Part shown: piece by piece, positions 1 to 10,900 of the stretch
Numbering within the stretch: position 1 is the stretch's first letter
How the letters are laid out: the number at the start of each line of letters is the position of its first letter
Assembly (NCBI RefSeq): GCF_018320785.1
Contig: NC_054867.1
Span: 54,616,276-54,680,275, forward strand
Reading direction: 5' to 3'
DNA: 64,000 nucleotides
Origin: Cheilinus undulatus
Lineage: Eukaryota > Chordata > Actinopteri > Labriformes > Labridae
The notes under the pieces: model-generated
Databases searched by the model: none
Seen by the model: the letters and a program-made list of their open reading frames with translations, nothing else
What the model was told of the DNA's origin: nothing
Translations under genes and position numbers: made by a program

Positions 1-323
1 ATCCACTGACTCATTGATGACTCATTGAATAACTGATATTTTGGTTGGTTAGCTGATTGATTGATGGACTGATTGATTGATCAATAAACCTTTGTAACCA
101 TAAAAACCTCTAAAAAGGACAGGAGGTTAGAGAGAACTTGTCCCTGATGCCGTCATCACCAGCCAATCACCGGCCTCAGAGTCACACCTGTGGGCAGTCT
201 TGAGTCAGATATTAACGTAATTATTTTTCTTTAGGCTGTGGGAGGAAACAGGCCTTCCTGAGACACTGTGCAAACAGAAAGCTGCGTTTATTGACTTGAG
301 AACTATTTAATTTCGCCCCTCAG
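1..323. other. Intron upstream of the first visible GalNAc-transferase exon
   Basis: I see no coding exon here. The segment ends in a pyrimidine-rich tract and CAG acceptor at 321-323, so it reads as the 3' end of an intron of the gene whose next exon starts at 324. The first 90 bases are made of short TGATTGA/ACTGATTG-like words. Confidence 0.6.
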
Positions 324-3167
324 GGCTGGTTTGCAGGCAGGAACCTGGCGATCTCCCAGGTTATGACCAAGTACTTTCTGTGGGTGGATGATGACTATGA
401 GTTCACGGAGAAAACAACGATCGAGAAGATGGTTGAGGTGATGGAGGCGAACCCAGAACTGGATGTGGTGAGAACAAAATGTCTACTATTTAAGAATTTT
501 AGTAAGAGGAATTAAGAGAATCCAAATGTCTACGCAGACTTTGAGGAATGCAGATGCTGAAATGAGACAGTAGTCTACTCATAAAAACACCATGACTGTG
601 AAGGATGCAGATGCTGAAATGAGACACAACATGCCAAAGATCAGTGAGGGAAGACGCTGAATCCTTTATTGTTTCAGATGTTAGATGATGTTTTGATTAT
701 TGATGCTGAATCGTATCAGATGGTTGATTTTTATAACCTCTCAAAGCAGATGGATACGCCCGTTTCCGTGTTTTTCACTGGCGAATCCATCTTGCAAATC
801 TCCCATCTGAACTATTTGGGCCTGATTAGAAAGTGACAGGACCAATCACCGTCGAGGGGCAGTACTTTTGGGCACGATAGAGTCGTGACGAAAGCAAGCA
901 GCAACAAGAGGCCATTGCAATTATGGCGGAAAAGATTAGCATGGATGCTGTTAAAGCGCCAGTTTTATCAGAACTTGACAACATTTGTTTGTTAAAAGAA
1001 GAACAAAGAACAGCAGTGAGTTGTTTTCTTTTCAAAAATGACAAAAGTCGAGTACTGACATGTCTACAGTGTCCATGGTTCAAGTTATGCAGTTCTATGT
1101 GGAGTTTACTTCTCAGTAGCTGTTACGTCACGTGTTTTGTTGCTATGATTGGCCCGTAAAGATGTGACAGACAGAACGTTTATCCAATCACACTCTGAGT
1201 TTTTTTCAAAGCCTCTGCCATTTCCCAAATGCTGTCTGTGCAAAGTTGTCCAGATTGATGTGTGACTTAAATCCATCTGGTGTGCCATGTTAAGATTTTT
1301 ATTGATTATTGATGCTCCAGCGTATCAGATGGTAGATTTTTATTGATTATTGATGCTCTAACGTATCAGATGGTAGATTTTTACTGATTATTGATGCTCT
1401 AAGGTATCAGATGGTAGATTTTTACTGATTATTGATGCTCTAAGGTATCAGATGGTAGATTTTTACTGATTATTGATGCTCTAACATATCAGATGGTAGA
1501 TTTTTTTATTGATTACTGATGGTCTAACGTATCAGATGGTAGATTTTTATTGATTATTGATGCTCTAACGTATCAGATGGTAGATTTTTATTGATTATTG
1601 ATGCTGTAACATATCAGATGGTAGATTTTTATTGATTACTGATGGTCTAACATATCAGATGGTAGATTTTTACTGATTATTGATGCTCTAACATATCAGA
1701 TGGTAGATTTTTTTATTGATTACTGATGGTCTAACGTATCAGATGGTAGATTTTTATTGATTATTGATGCTCTAACGTATCAGGTGGTAGATTTTTATTG
1801 ATTATTGATGCTGTAACATATCAGATGGTAGATTTTTATTGATTATTGATGCTGTAACATATCAGATGGTAGATTTTTATTGATTACTGATGGTCTAACG
1901 TATCAGGTGGTAGATTTTTATTGATTACTGATGATCTAATGTATCAGATGGTAGATTTTTATTGATTACTGATAGTCTAATGTATCAGATGGTAGATTTT
2001 TACTGATTATTGATGCTCTAACATATCAGATGGTAGATTTTTTTATTGATTACTGATGGTCTAACGTATCAGATGGTAGATTTTTATTGATTATTGATGC
2101 TCTAACGTATCAGATGGTAGATTTTTATTGATTATTGATGCTGTAACATATCAGATGGTAGATTTTTATTGATTACTGATGGTCTAACGTATCAGGTGGT
2201 AGATTTTTATTGATTATTGATGCTGTAACATATCAGATGGTAGATTTTTATTGATTATTGATGCTGTAACATATCAGATGGTAGATTTTTATTGATTACT
2301 GATGGTCTAACGTATCAGGTGGTAGATTTTTATTGATTATTGATGCTGTAACATATCAGATGGTAGATTTTTATTGATTACTGATGATCTAATGTATCAG
2401 ATGGTAGATTTTTATTGATTACTGATAGTCTAATGTATCAGATGGTAGATTTTTATTGATTACTGATGGTCTAATGTATCAGATGGTAGATTTTTATTGA
2501 TTACTGATGGTCTAATGTATCAGATGGTAGATTTTTATTGATTACTGATGGTCTAACGTATCAGGTGGTAGATTTTTATTGATTACTGATGGTCTAACGT
2601 ATCAGATGGTAGATTTTTCATGATGGTAATGATTTCTCTGTCATCTCCCTTTCTCTCAGCTTGGTGGGTCAGTCAAAGGGAACCGGTTCTTCTTTAGTGT
2701 CATCTATGAAGAGGGAAATGAAATTGAAGGGGGCTGCCTTTACAGAAAATCAGGAGGACGCTTCCAACACCTTCCTGGTTTCCCAGGATGTTACCTGGTC
2801 AGTGGGGTTGTTAACTTCTTCATGGCTCGTACAGATTCTTTACAGAAGACAGGATTTGACCCGAGGCTCCGAAGAGTGGCTCATTCAGGTGGGTTTAAAC
2901 CTTTTTTTATTTTGTCACTTAATCCAGTAGAACCTGTTATTTTTCTAAAACAGATACCTGTCTCTGATTCTAGAGTACTTTATTGATGGTGCCGGCTCCC
3001 TGATGGTGGCCAGCTGTGGTGATGTCATCGTTGGCCATCAGACTAATAAGAGCAAAGAGGACGCGGCACGCTACGCACGCTACAGAAATCCAGGAAGAGA
3101 CGACTGGATGTTTAAAGACAGGCTACTTTTTTTTAAAAACAACCTCAAGTGTATGCGCTGGGGATAA
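324..3167 (+). CDS. Beta-1,4-N-acetylgalactosaminyltransferase, B4GALNT1/2 family, last three exons (5' part outside window)
   Basis: Golgi type II membrane glycosyltransferase that adds GalNAc in beta-1,4 linkage to (usually sialylated) galactose. Coding exons are 324-467, 2660-2888 and 2974-3167, all with AG/GT borders and matching phases (0, then 1). The stop TAA is at 3165-3167. The first exon encodes [12 protein letters not shown] and the metal/nucleotide-sugar-binding WVDDDY motif. The second carries GGSVKGN, the LPGFPGC and SGVVNFF segments, and [12 protein letters not shown]. The third carries YFIDG, VGHQ and a [10 protein letters not shown]-terminus. The words GGSVxGN, SGVVNFF, AHSE-FIDG and GHQ fit B4GALNT2 better than B4GALNT1 from memory of the families, while the C-terminus resembles B4GALNT1; the paralogue is unresolved. 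The 2.2-kb intron holds a minisatellite and a MITE. No frameshift is seen. Confidence 0.9.
688..2619. repeat. 41-bp minisatellite in GalNAc-transferase intron
   Basis: The main array runs 1294-2619, about 32 units. Each unit reads roughly ATTGATTATTGATG, then CTCTAACGTATCAGATGG, then TAGATTTTT, with variants such as CTGTAACATATC, GGTCTAACG and 1-2 extra T's. One orphan unit at about 688-733 is separated from the array by the insertion at about 735-1290. The array stops about 40 bp before the splice acceptor at 2659. Confidence 0.95.
735..1290 (+). mobile_element. Non-autonomous element carrying a helicase-like N-terminal fragment, copy 1
   Basis: The ends form imperfect terminal inverted repeats: AACCTCTCAAAGCAGATGGAT at the left and, read inward from the right, AACATGGCACACCAGATGGA. 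A relict frame from 923 reads [13 protein letters not shown], a VLSELD segment and LKEEQRTAV. The last words resemble the motif that precedes Walker A in RecQ-like helicases, but no ATPase motif follows. A second, inverted copy lies at about 24417-24999. It is inserted in the minisatellite. Exact ends and target duplication are uncertain. Confidence 0.65.
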
Positions 3168-3568
3168 AAGGTCTTTGGGGTGGAGCAGTCATCGTTGACC
3201 TGAGGTCAGACAGCATGTCATAGCCACCATTATAGCCACTATTGTAACCACTATTTTAGCCCTGTTAGGTCTGTCACAAGACTGGTTTATTGTTCTCTGG
3301 TTATCTATTCAGCCACAGTAACCATGGTTACACAGAAAAATGGTGGCATCCCACCTCAGCATTAAAAAGCTTGTAAAACATCAGCCCTGTGGTGCACAGT
3401 CAAGCTCTGAACATCCTTTCTTCAGGACGACCTGGAATGAATGCTGGCAGAAAACCGCCAGACCCTGGCCACTTAGCCACAAGGCTGGTGACCATCATTT
3501 GATGGTCACATGTCATCTGCAGAAGCATTTGGGGTTCACATTAGTCAATGTGCACTTGAAAAGACTTG

Positions 3569-3574
3569 AATAAA
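3569..3574 (+). terminator. Probable polyadenylation signal of the GalNAc-transferase gene
   Basis: AATAAA lies about 400 bp after the stop at 3165-3167 and is followed by GT-rich sequence (GTGTTGTGTGGG), the usual layout of a vertebrate poly(A) site. Confidence 0.6.
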
Positions 3575-3789
3575 GCTCAACTGTGACAACAGTGTTGTGT
3601 GGGCCTCTTGGTATATGTGGACTGTTTATGATTTAAAATGATTATGATATAATTTATGGAAATTGAGACGAGACATATTGATCATGAACTAACTGAATGT
3701 GAAATGTTAGTGCACTGCAAATGTTTCTGTATTATGTGAACTACCTGAATGTTGAGGCTGTGAAAGTTTTTCTACAAAAATTAAAACAA

Positions 3790-4316
3790 AAATACATTTG
3801 CAAGAGCCACAATCTAAGTGGTGAAAAGTGGCAATTAAAATAAGTTAAAGGTGCCAAAAATCAGTTTAAGTGTGGGAAAAATGGGCAAAAAGTGACAAAA
3901 ATGGGGGAATAAATGGCATTTAATGGCAAAATGCAGCTTAAATGAGTGAAACGTGGTTGAAAAATGCCATAAAGGGCAAGCATTTGCAAAAAGCAGGATG
4001 AAATAGGCAAAAACTGGTGAAAAATTGGCAACAAGATGAAAGTTGTAAAAAGAAGTGTCCAAAGTGGGCTTAAAGCACTAAAAGTAGATTACAAGTGGCA
4101 AAAAGGGGGGAAATTGGTTGACAATTAAAGCAAACTGTATAATTGTGGGAAACAAACAGATTAATGTGACTTGCAATGGATAATTTTTGAAGTCAAAGTT
4201 TCTCTATTTTTATGGTTGGGGGGGGGATAATATTTGAAATTCAGACATAAGAGAGCCACAAATCATCACTAAAGAGCCACATGTGGCTCCAGAACCACAG
4301 GTTGAGTATCACTGAT
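3790..4316. mobile_element. hAT-like MITE with internal GTGGCAAAA repeats
   Basis: The right end, read inward, starts CAGTGATACTCAACCTGTGG and continues into GAGCCACATGTGGCTC, a pattern common to hAT ends in vertebrates. AAGAGCCACA also occurs near the left side (3800). The interior is a degenerate run of AAAAGTGGCAAAAATGGG-like words. The left end and target duplication were not resolved. Confidence 0.55.
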
Positions 4317-4493
4317 CTATACCTGTCATCAGGTAAATCGAAAGGATTGCATCTATCCCTAAATATTCTTTCTCTCCTAAGCACTCTTCCGTGCACCAAC
4401 CAGGATCTTCTAAGAGTGGGCAGGCCATTTTCCAAGAGAACTGATTGGTCAGGAGGCGGGGCTTTTATACTCGCTGATCTCCTATCCAGAACA

Positions 4494-4640
4494 TAACCTG
4501 CTCCGGAGCAGGTTAGCCGTTCAGCATAAGTTACCACAGTGATTTATCCCGGTAAGAAGTGAGCCAGCTTTGTCGTACAGAAAATCCAGGGTTAATCCTG
4601 AAGTTATCTTGATAAGAGGAAATCCAGCTTTGTCGTACAG
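4494..4640. repeat. 22-bp perfect palindrome plus 17-bp direct repeat
   Basis: 4494-4515 is a perfect palindrome with core CCTGCTCCGGAGCAGG. Downstream, CCAGCTTTGTCGTACAG occurs at 4564-4580 and again at 4624-4640, exactly 60 bp apart. It probably belongs to a fragment of a dispersed fish repeat, but I cannot assign a family. Confidence 0.8.
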
Positions 4641-4904
4641 CCCTCTGGACAAACACGTGAGGACGTTTGTTTGTTTGGTTAACCTTCTCTTTCTCATTAA
4701 TCAATTCATTTCTGAGCGTTTTCTTTTCCCCGTTCGTTTCTCTCTCTCTCCATGCATGTTAAGATTGCTGTGTTTTGTTGTTTTAGTCTGCCTGTAGTTC
4801 CCCGGTAGGTCTGTTTTCTGGTTGTTTTCTTTTCCTTGTTAAATATTGGTTGATTTTTGGTTAGGTCATTTTAGTTAGGGTTAGTCAGGGTTTCTTTTTT
4901 TCTT

Positions 4905-5500
4905 TTTTTTTTTACCATTATTTAGCCAGGTAAGTCCCATTGAGATCAAATATCTCTTTTTCAAGGGAGACCAGACCAAGAATGGCAGCAATGCATAGTT
5001 TCAACAGCACATGCGCTCAAACTCACAACAATTCACAATAAATATAAACAACAATAATAAAATAATCATCAGTTGAAACAGTGGCATTCAGAGAGTTTGA
5101 ATTCAAGAGTTTTCACTAAAGATTTAAAAACATTCAGAGTCACCAAGTTCTGCAGTTTAAATTCAGTCTGCAGATGATTCCAAGCAAAAGGAGCAGAGAA
5201 CCTATAAGCTTTCTTTCCCAGTTCAGTTCGGACTTTGGGAACAACAAACTGCACAAAGTCCAATGAACGCAAGTTGTGCAATCCATCCTTCAAGATCAAC
5301 AAAGAGGAAAGATAGTCCGGAATGCTGCGGAGAACATCTTTATAAATGAAGACGTACCAGTGACCAAGGCGACGTGTACATAAAGAAGTGCAGTTGACTT
5401 TAGAATATAAAGTACAATGATGAGTCAGAAATCCACAGTTAGTGATAAAACTCAGATAAACACTATCCATTTTAAGATTTTTCATAAACACAATAATCTT
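4905..5500 (-). mobile_element. LINE 3' end (C-terminus of reverse transcriptase ORF), truncated
   Basis: On the minus strand the frame 5491-5069 contains LRSLDFVQFVVPKVRTELG and KKAYRFSAPFAWNHLQ, the conserved tail that follows the reverse transcriptase domain in several fish non-LTR families. The element ends in a poly(A)-like tract, seen as T-run on the plus strand at about 4897-4912. It is 5'-truncated with no RT catalytic motif. The 3' tail is related to 13255-13480. Confidence 0.7.
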
Positions 5501-7600
5501 TAAACTCTGAAATTTGGAGTTTTAAATCCTGTTATTAAATTTAAACAAAAAAATTCCATGTTTATTTTTACTGTAAAGTGCAAAAAAAATTATAACTTTT
5601 TAACATGAACATTTTTGAGTTCTTCTTGCAATTTTTCAAGTTTCTAATGTAGAAGAAACTGCCTTCTTTCCTTTTACTTTATGGCCTTTAAACTTAAAAG
5701 TCTTGTTGTTTTCTTGTTAGAGATATGAGCACTGAAAATTAAAATTTTTATGTTTTTTTCTAGTAAAATTAATCTTTGAACTAAAAACGTTCAATTTTCT
5801 ATCCTTTTTGAATAGGTATGACTTTTTAAGAATTAAAAAAATGAGTTTGTTTCTCTAAATTTAGGACTTTTAAAACTTTATTTTTCAGTTTGGCTGAATC
5901 CTCCTGTTTATACCAGATGATCTAAAACCCAAACTGTGGGCCCATGAGGTTTTGTTGTTATTTATTGAAATAATCCTCTCTTATCTGGAATCATAAATAT
6001 CCAACATGGCTGACATCTGTGATTCAGCTTTTTAGGAAGTGGGTTGTTTCCCTGTGAGTGATATAGCGCCCTCTGCTGGTCTTCCAGGTGATTATCTAAG
6101 GAGCCGGATTTGATTATTACTTTTTGGCGGAAATTCCTTTGAAATTTTGGGAAATTTACCTGAAATGTTTCAGGAACCTTTAGAGAATTGTTGGGTGAAA
6201 ATTTTATGTACATTTTCAGGATTTTTCTGAAAAGTTTACTGAAATGTCTGGGGAGTATTTGAGGACATTTAGAGAATAACTTTTTGGTAGTGTCTTGGAA
6301 ATTTGGTTTGGGGAAATTGCACATCATCTTTTTGGGAATTTCCTTGACCTCTGAGATTTTAGTGAAAATTTAGTTCCTTACCGACTGGGGCCAGGGATGA
6401 ACTGGGCAGGAGAGTATGCTTTGAAATTTTAAACATTTTTGGTGCTTGGGAATTTTTTTTTTTTTTTTTTTTTACGTTTTTAAATTTGATTGGAAATTTG
6501 GGTAGGGAATATCCTTTCAAATTTTCATGGTCCTTTGTTATGTGTGGGGAATTTGTTTTAAAATTTTCCACAATTTTCCATGGAATTTAGCAGGAATTTG
6601 TCATTTTTTTGAGAATTTGCTTTGAAATTTTGGGGATCTTTGCTTTGAAATATTTCGGTACTTTCATTGGAATTTGGGGAGTTTATTTCCAAAGTTTTGG
6701 GAATTTGACTATAAATTTGTGTGGGAAATCTCCTTAAAATTTTTAAGGGGTTGTTTTAATTTAAAAGAAATTGTTGGTAACGTCGTGTGGAGGAATTTTT
6801 GTTTTGGAAATGTCTGATGATTTTAAAGGGGATTTTCCAAGACCTCCATAAATTTTTATGAAAATGAAGTTCATACCTGTCCTTACGGACTAAACGAGCC
6901 CCTACTAACTGGACCAAACATACTCAGAATCTACTAAAGATGATGTGTGTTGTACAGTAAGCTAATCTTGTTGTTCCCATACAAGACAAAACTACTTCCT
7001 GTTCACAGACAGGGCCTAGGTTTGAGACTTACCAGGTACCACTGATCCTAAATAAGAGAGTGATTTTTCCTAGAGTTGACAACAAAGGAGACCCCTCTCC
7101 CCTCTCCTATGTCTCCTCGTCTTCTTGGGGCGCACTGCTGTCTCATACTGGCTGAACATCACTGTAGAGTTTCCCGTCAGCAGAGTCTGTGCACGGCGAA
7201 CTGACGGGCTGTACCGGAGCTGGGCACGCTCAGACCCCATCTTCAGGGGTGTGTGGAGGAAGATGTATGTCACACCGTGTCACGGCAGCAGGACAGTGGC
7301 ACAGGGGCAGCTACGGCGTCACCATGGTTACCGTCAGCTTAACTCTCAGTCATGTGTTAGGAGTGTGGACGATCAGCTGACTCAAAGGAGAGATGGACTT
7401 AAAATCATGAATATACCAGCTTCATATTCACGTTTTTCACTTCATGATCCCGTCTGGCATTTGCGTCCTCAGGTGTATGTGACTACAAACAACGTATAAA
7501 AAAAACCCGCCACACTTCGCTGTGATGCTACAACTGACCCTGGCGTGCTGTTAGGACACAGCGTTCTTGGTGGCACAGATGAACCATAACAGGTGTTAAA
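5500..7600. other. AT-rich spacer with degenerate GGGAAATTT-type repeat
   Basis: I recognise no gene. From about 6110 to 6860 the sequence is a decayed array of words like GAAATTTTGGGGAATTTG, including a poly(T) run near 6449-6472. A 124-codon open frame at 7125-7499 has no recognisable motif and is taken as chance. The ARFRP1 3' end lies just beyond. Confidence 0.5.
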
Positions 7601-7613
7601 GTGAAAATAGATA

Positions 7614-7619
7614 TTTATT
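7614..7619 (-). terminator. arfrp1: Probable ARFRP1 polyadenylation signal
   Basis: TTTATT on the plus strand reads AATAAA on the minus strand, about 325 bp past the ARFRP1 stop codon. It is the first good signal seen in that direction. Confidence 0.5.
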
Positions 7620-7942
7620 TGAAACATCCTTCAAACCAATAAATTCTTAATAACTGTTAAAGTTCATTTATCATCATGAGCTCATATTCAAACACCAAGA
7701 GTGAGAAAATTCACATTTCAGTTTGTCTGTAAATAACCATTTAAACAAACGGGAGATAGTTTAGAGTTTCCTGTGAGATGTGTTCATGATCAGACGCCCA
7801 ACCAGACGTCCAATCAGAGTGTTTCGCTGTGATGAAGACAGCGTATGTTAAGAAGTCTTTTACAGTTCAAACAAGAGGAGAGAGGAGCAAGCTTCAACAT
7901 GATTGGTCCTCACAGTCCAATAGGAAGCGAGCTCTGTCTCTC

Positions 7943-10900
7943 TTATGTGATGTCCTTCTGTCGGGGGGGTCTGTGGATGTTTCTGACCACACACTTCACC
8001 ATCCACTCAATGCCCTCGTTCACGCCGTCCCTGCATAAGGGCAGAGATGGAGAACAACTTATCATTCAGTCTCTATTAGGTGGCTCTAAGAACAAACATG
8101 CCCTTATCTGTTATATTGCTATACTTAAAATCCACATAACACAAATGTTTAAAGGGAGGTTTCTGTTCGAGAGAGGGAGCGTAGGGGTCAGGCGGGGCGC
8201 ATGAGGGAGAGAGAAGGAAGCAGCAGGCGCTGATCTGAATCATCCACCACCCTCTTAATGACTAACCTGTCCTGACAAAAACAATGGCGGACAAAAGTTT
8301 CGGCGTCAGAGGGCAAACATGATTAGAACATGAGACTGATTCTCTTTTTTTAATGTGCAAAAAATCTGGACAAAATAACGGACCCAGTGTGTGAAGACCG
8401 TCGATGTTAAATGTGAGTCTCACCCCGTGAGTGCTGTACATGGCTGCACCAGACAATCCCTCTTTCCGATCTTGGGGGCGGAGTCACTGAACGCCGTTTT
8501 AATGTCTGGCACAGTCAGACAGTTCTGAGGAGAGAGGACATGCAGAGACAACTCAGTAGCTGGTGGAGAATAATGTGCTTATCAGATATTATTTCAATAA
8601 AGAGATAATGTGTTACCGGGACATCCTGTTTGTTGGCGAGGACGAGCAGAGGGACGCCTTCTAACGCCTCGCTGCTGATCATCTTCTCTACATGAGAATA
8701 GAAAGGATTTAAGTTGCTGACCAGGTTTCATGAAGATGCAGTAAGATAACGGTGAACTGGTCCTTTAACAGAGCAGTCACTCACCGAAAGCCTCCTTAGA
8801 CTCCGACAGACGCTCCTCATCAGTCGAGTCGATCACGTAGATGATTCCATGAGACTCGGCGTAGTACTGAAATACAGCAAGGACACAGTTATCAGCCTGC
8901 TGGATGGAGGTAAACCAGCACAGAAGTCTTCTGGTGCCTCCTCATCATAGGATCATTAAACCAACATAGAGAGCCACTGCTGCCCTTAACTATGAACCTA
9001 TCAGACTACATCACCATTTAGCTGTGTTTACAACAAAATCAAGTTTTCATAGATCTAGAGTTATCCTCATGCAGCTGGCAGTATCTTAGTCTTTATTCGT
9101 TCAATGAGGACAAGTTTATCACAGTCTGATCACTTAAAGATCAATAAAAGTCAGTAAAATCCCAGGGTACTTTTGATAGCGTGGGTCAGTCAGAGTTTGT
9201 CAGGACTAGTAACAGTAATGAAGGAGGGCGGGGTTTGACAAATCGTCACTCACTTTGTCCCACAGAGACTGCAGCTCTTCCTGACCTCCCAGATCCCAGA
9301 ACATCAGACGAGCTTTTCCCACATCGATGGTACCGACTGTGAAGAAGCAGACGTTAGAGAAAATGATTTTTACTTCCTGTCAGGCCCACGCAGCTCATCA
9401 CCCTGAGTAAGAGTGTCTACTTACTGTTGAGGCCCACTGTGGTGGTGATCTTTGACAGATTCATGCCTTTATAGTTCTTACTGAACTTCGTTTTGGTTTG
9501 TTCCAGAAACGTCTACAGAAACACAGAAAAGACACAGTTATTATGATTATTATTATCAGGCTAAAAGACATGAAGTCTTTGTGGTAAAAGACCTATAACT
9601 GTCTTAAGCAAATTCAAGAAACAATTTGACCATGCCAGGATTATAAACCCCTACAAGATTCTAGTCAAACCACATCAACATCTGACTGAACCACAGACAA
9701 AATGAAGAGAGAAGGTAAAGTACTAGATGATAAGGGGGGCCAGGAGGCGTGGCCCTGAGAAAGACTGCTGGAGTTGTGGCCAGTTTGGACACTTTGCAGC
9801 CAGTTGTCCCACACGGGGGGCCATATATGGTGAAAGGTGTGGTAGGGGGCCCCAGCCCATGCAACATGGTGGCGGTGGCCCTGTGAATACATGGGCAAGA
9901 CCCTCATTTGATTAGGGCTGCCCAGAGAATCTTACAGTGGGAGGTGATGAGACATATGAATTTCCACAAATAGCCATGGGAGCAGATTCTGAACCAATAA
10001 TAAAAGTTGAATTAGAAGGCAAACAAACACCCATGCTGGTCGACACCGGAGCCGCTTACACATGTGTAAGTCCAGAATAGGCCACACACCTCCCCACACA
10101 AGTTTAAGACAGTAAGGTTCTCAGGAATAAGATAATGAATTCCAACAATGGCTCCAGTGCGACTCTATTCAGGGTGAATATGAAATAATCATGGAACATT
10201 ACGAGACGGACATGTTTTAAAGCTAAATGCAAAGCTGGAACTACACTCCAGACATGGCTGCTGCACTGTGTCACTCCACCCAGTGGTTTACTCAAGAAAT
10301 AGTTCCGAGTATTTGCTTCATGTGTCGTAATGTTACATAATTTTACGTTATTTCATAGCATGGTGAATGTACAAGTCACGACTTGTCCACAAGAGCGTTT
10401 TGGAGTTGTTGGATTGTGTATTTGAGCAGTTTGATGAGGGAAAGCAAAAAATTCCGTCTGCTTCCATAGCGTTAGCTGTGCAGCTGGTATATCCGTCCCC
10501 CCCAGATCTAGAAACAGCTTGCACCGACAACTAACCTATTACTAAGACTATAGGAATTAGGGCAATGGACGAATTTGCCAAAATGTTGAAGTATCCCTCT
10601 AAATCCTAGGGTTAAGGTTAGGTGTTTAGTCTAAAAGCCCTTAAAGGGGGTTAGGTTTAGGCATAAGTCACTAAGCGGTTAGAGTTAGGGCAAGGTAGTT
10701 TGGTAGGGCATATCTTGGAGCCCACACTAAGTCCTATGGTTAGGGTTATTACTAGGGCTGTCAAAGTTAACGTGTTAATATCGCGTTAACTCAAATTACT
10801 TTTAATGCTGCTAAATTATTTGTCACACGCATGCGTATTCTGTATGACCCCCGACCCATCCCGTAGTTTGCCAGACCAGGAAGTGGCGCCGTCGTGATGC

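Noticed and set aside
826-1288. Small frames on the minus strand in the 0.8-1.3 kb region
   Set aside because: They overlap the helicase-fragment MITE in antisense and have no independent support.
7125-7499. 124-codon frame upstream of the ARFRP1 3' end
   Set aside because: No motif, and a competing frame on the opposite strand. It looks like chance or transposon debris.
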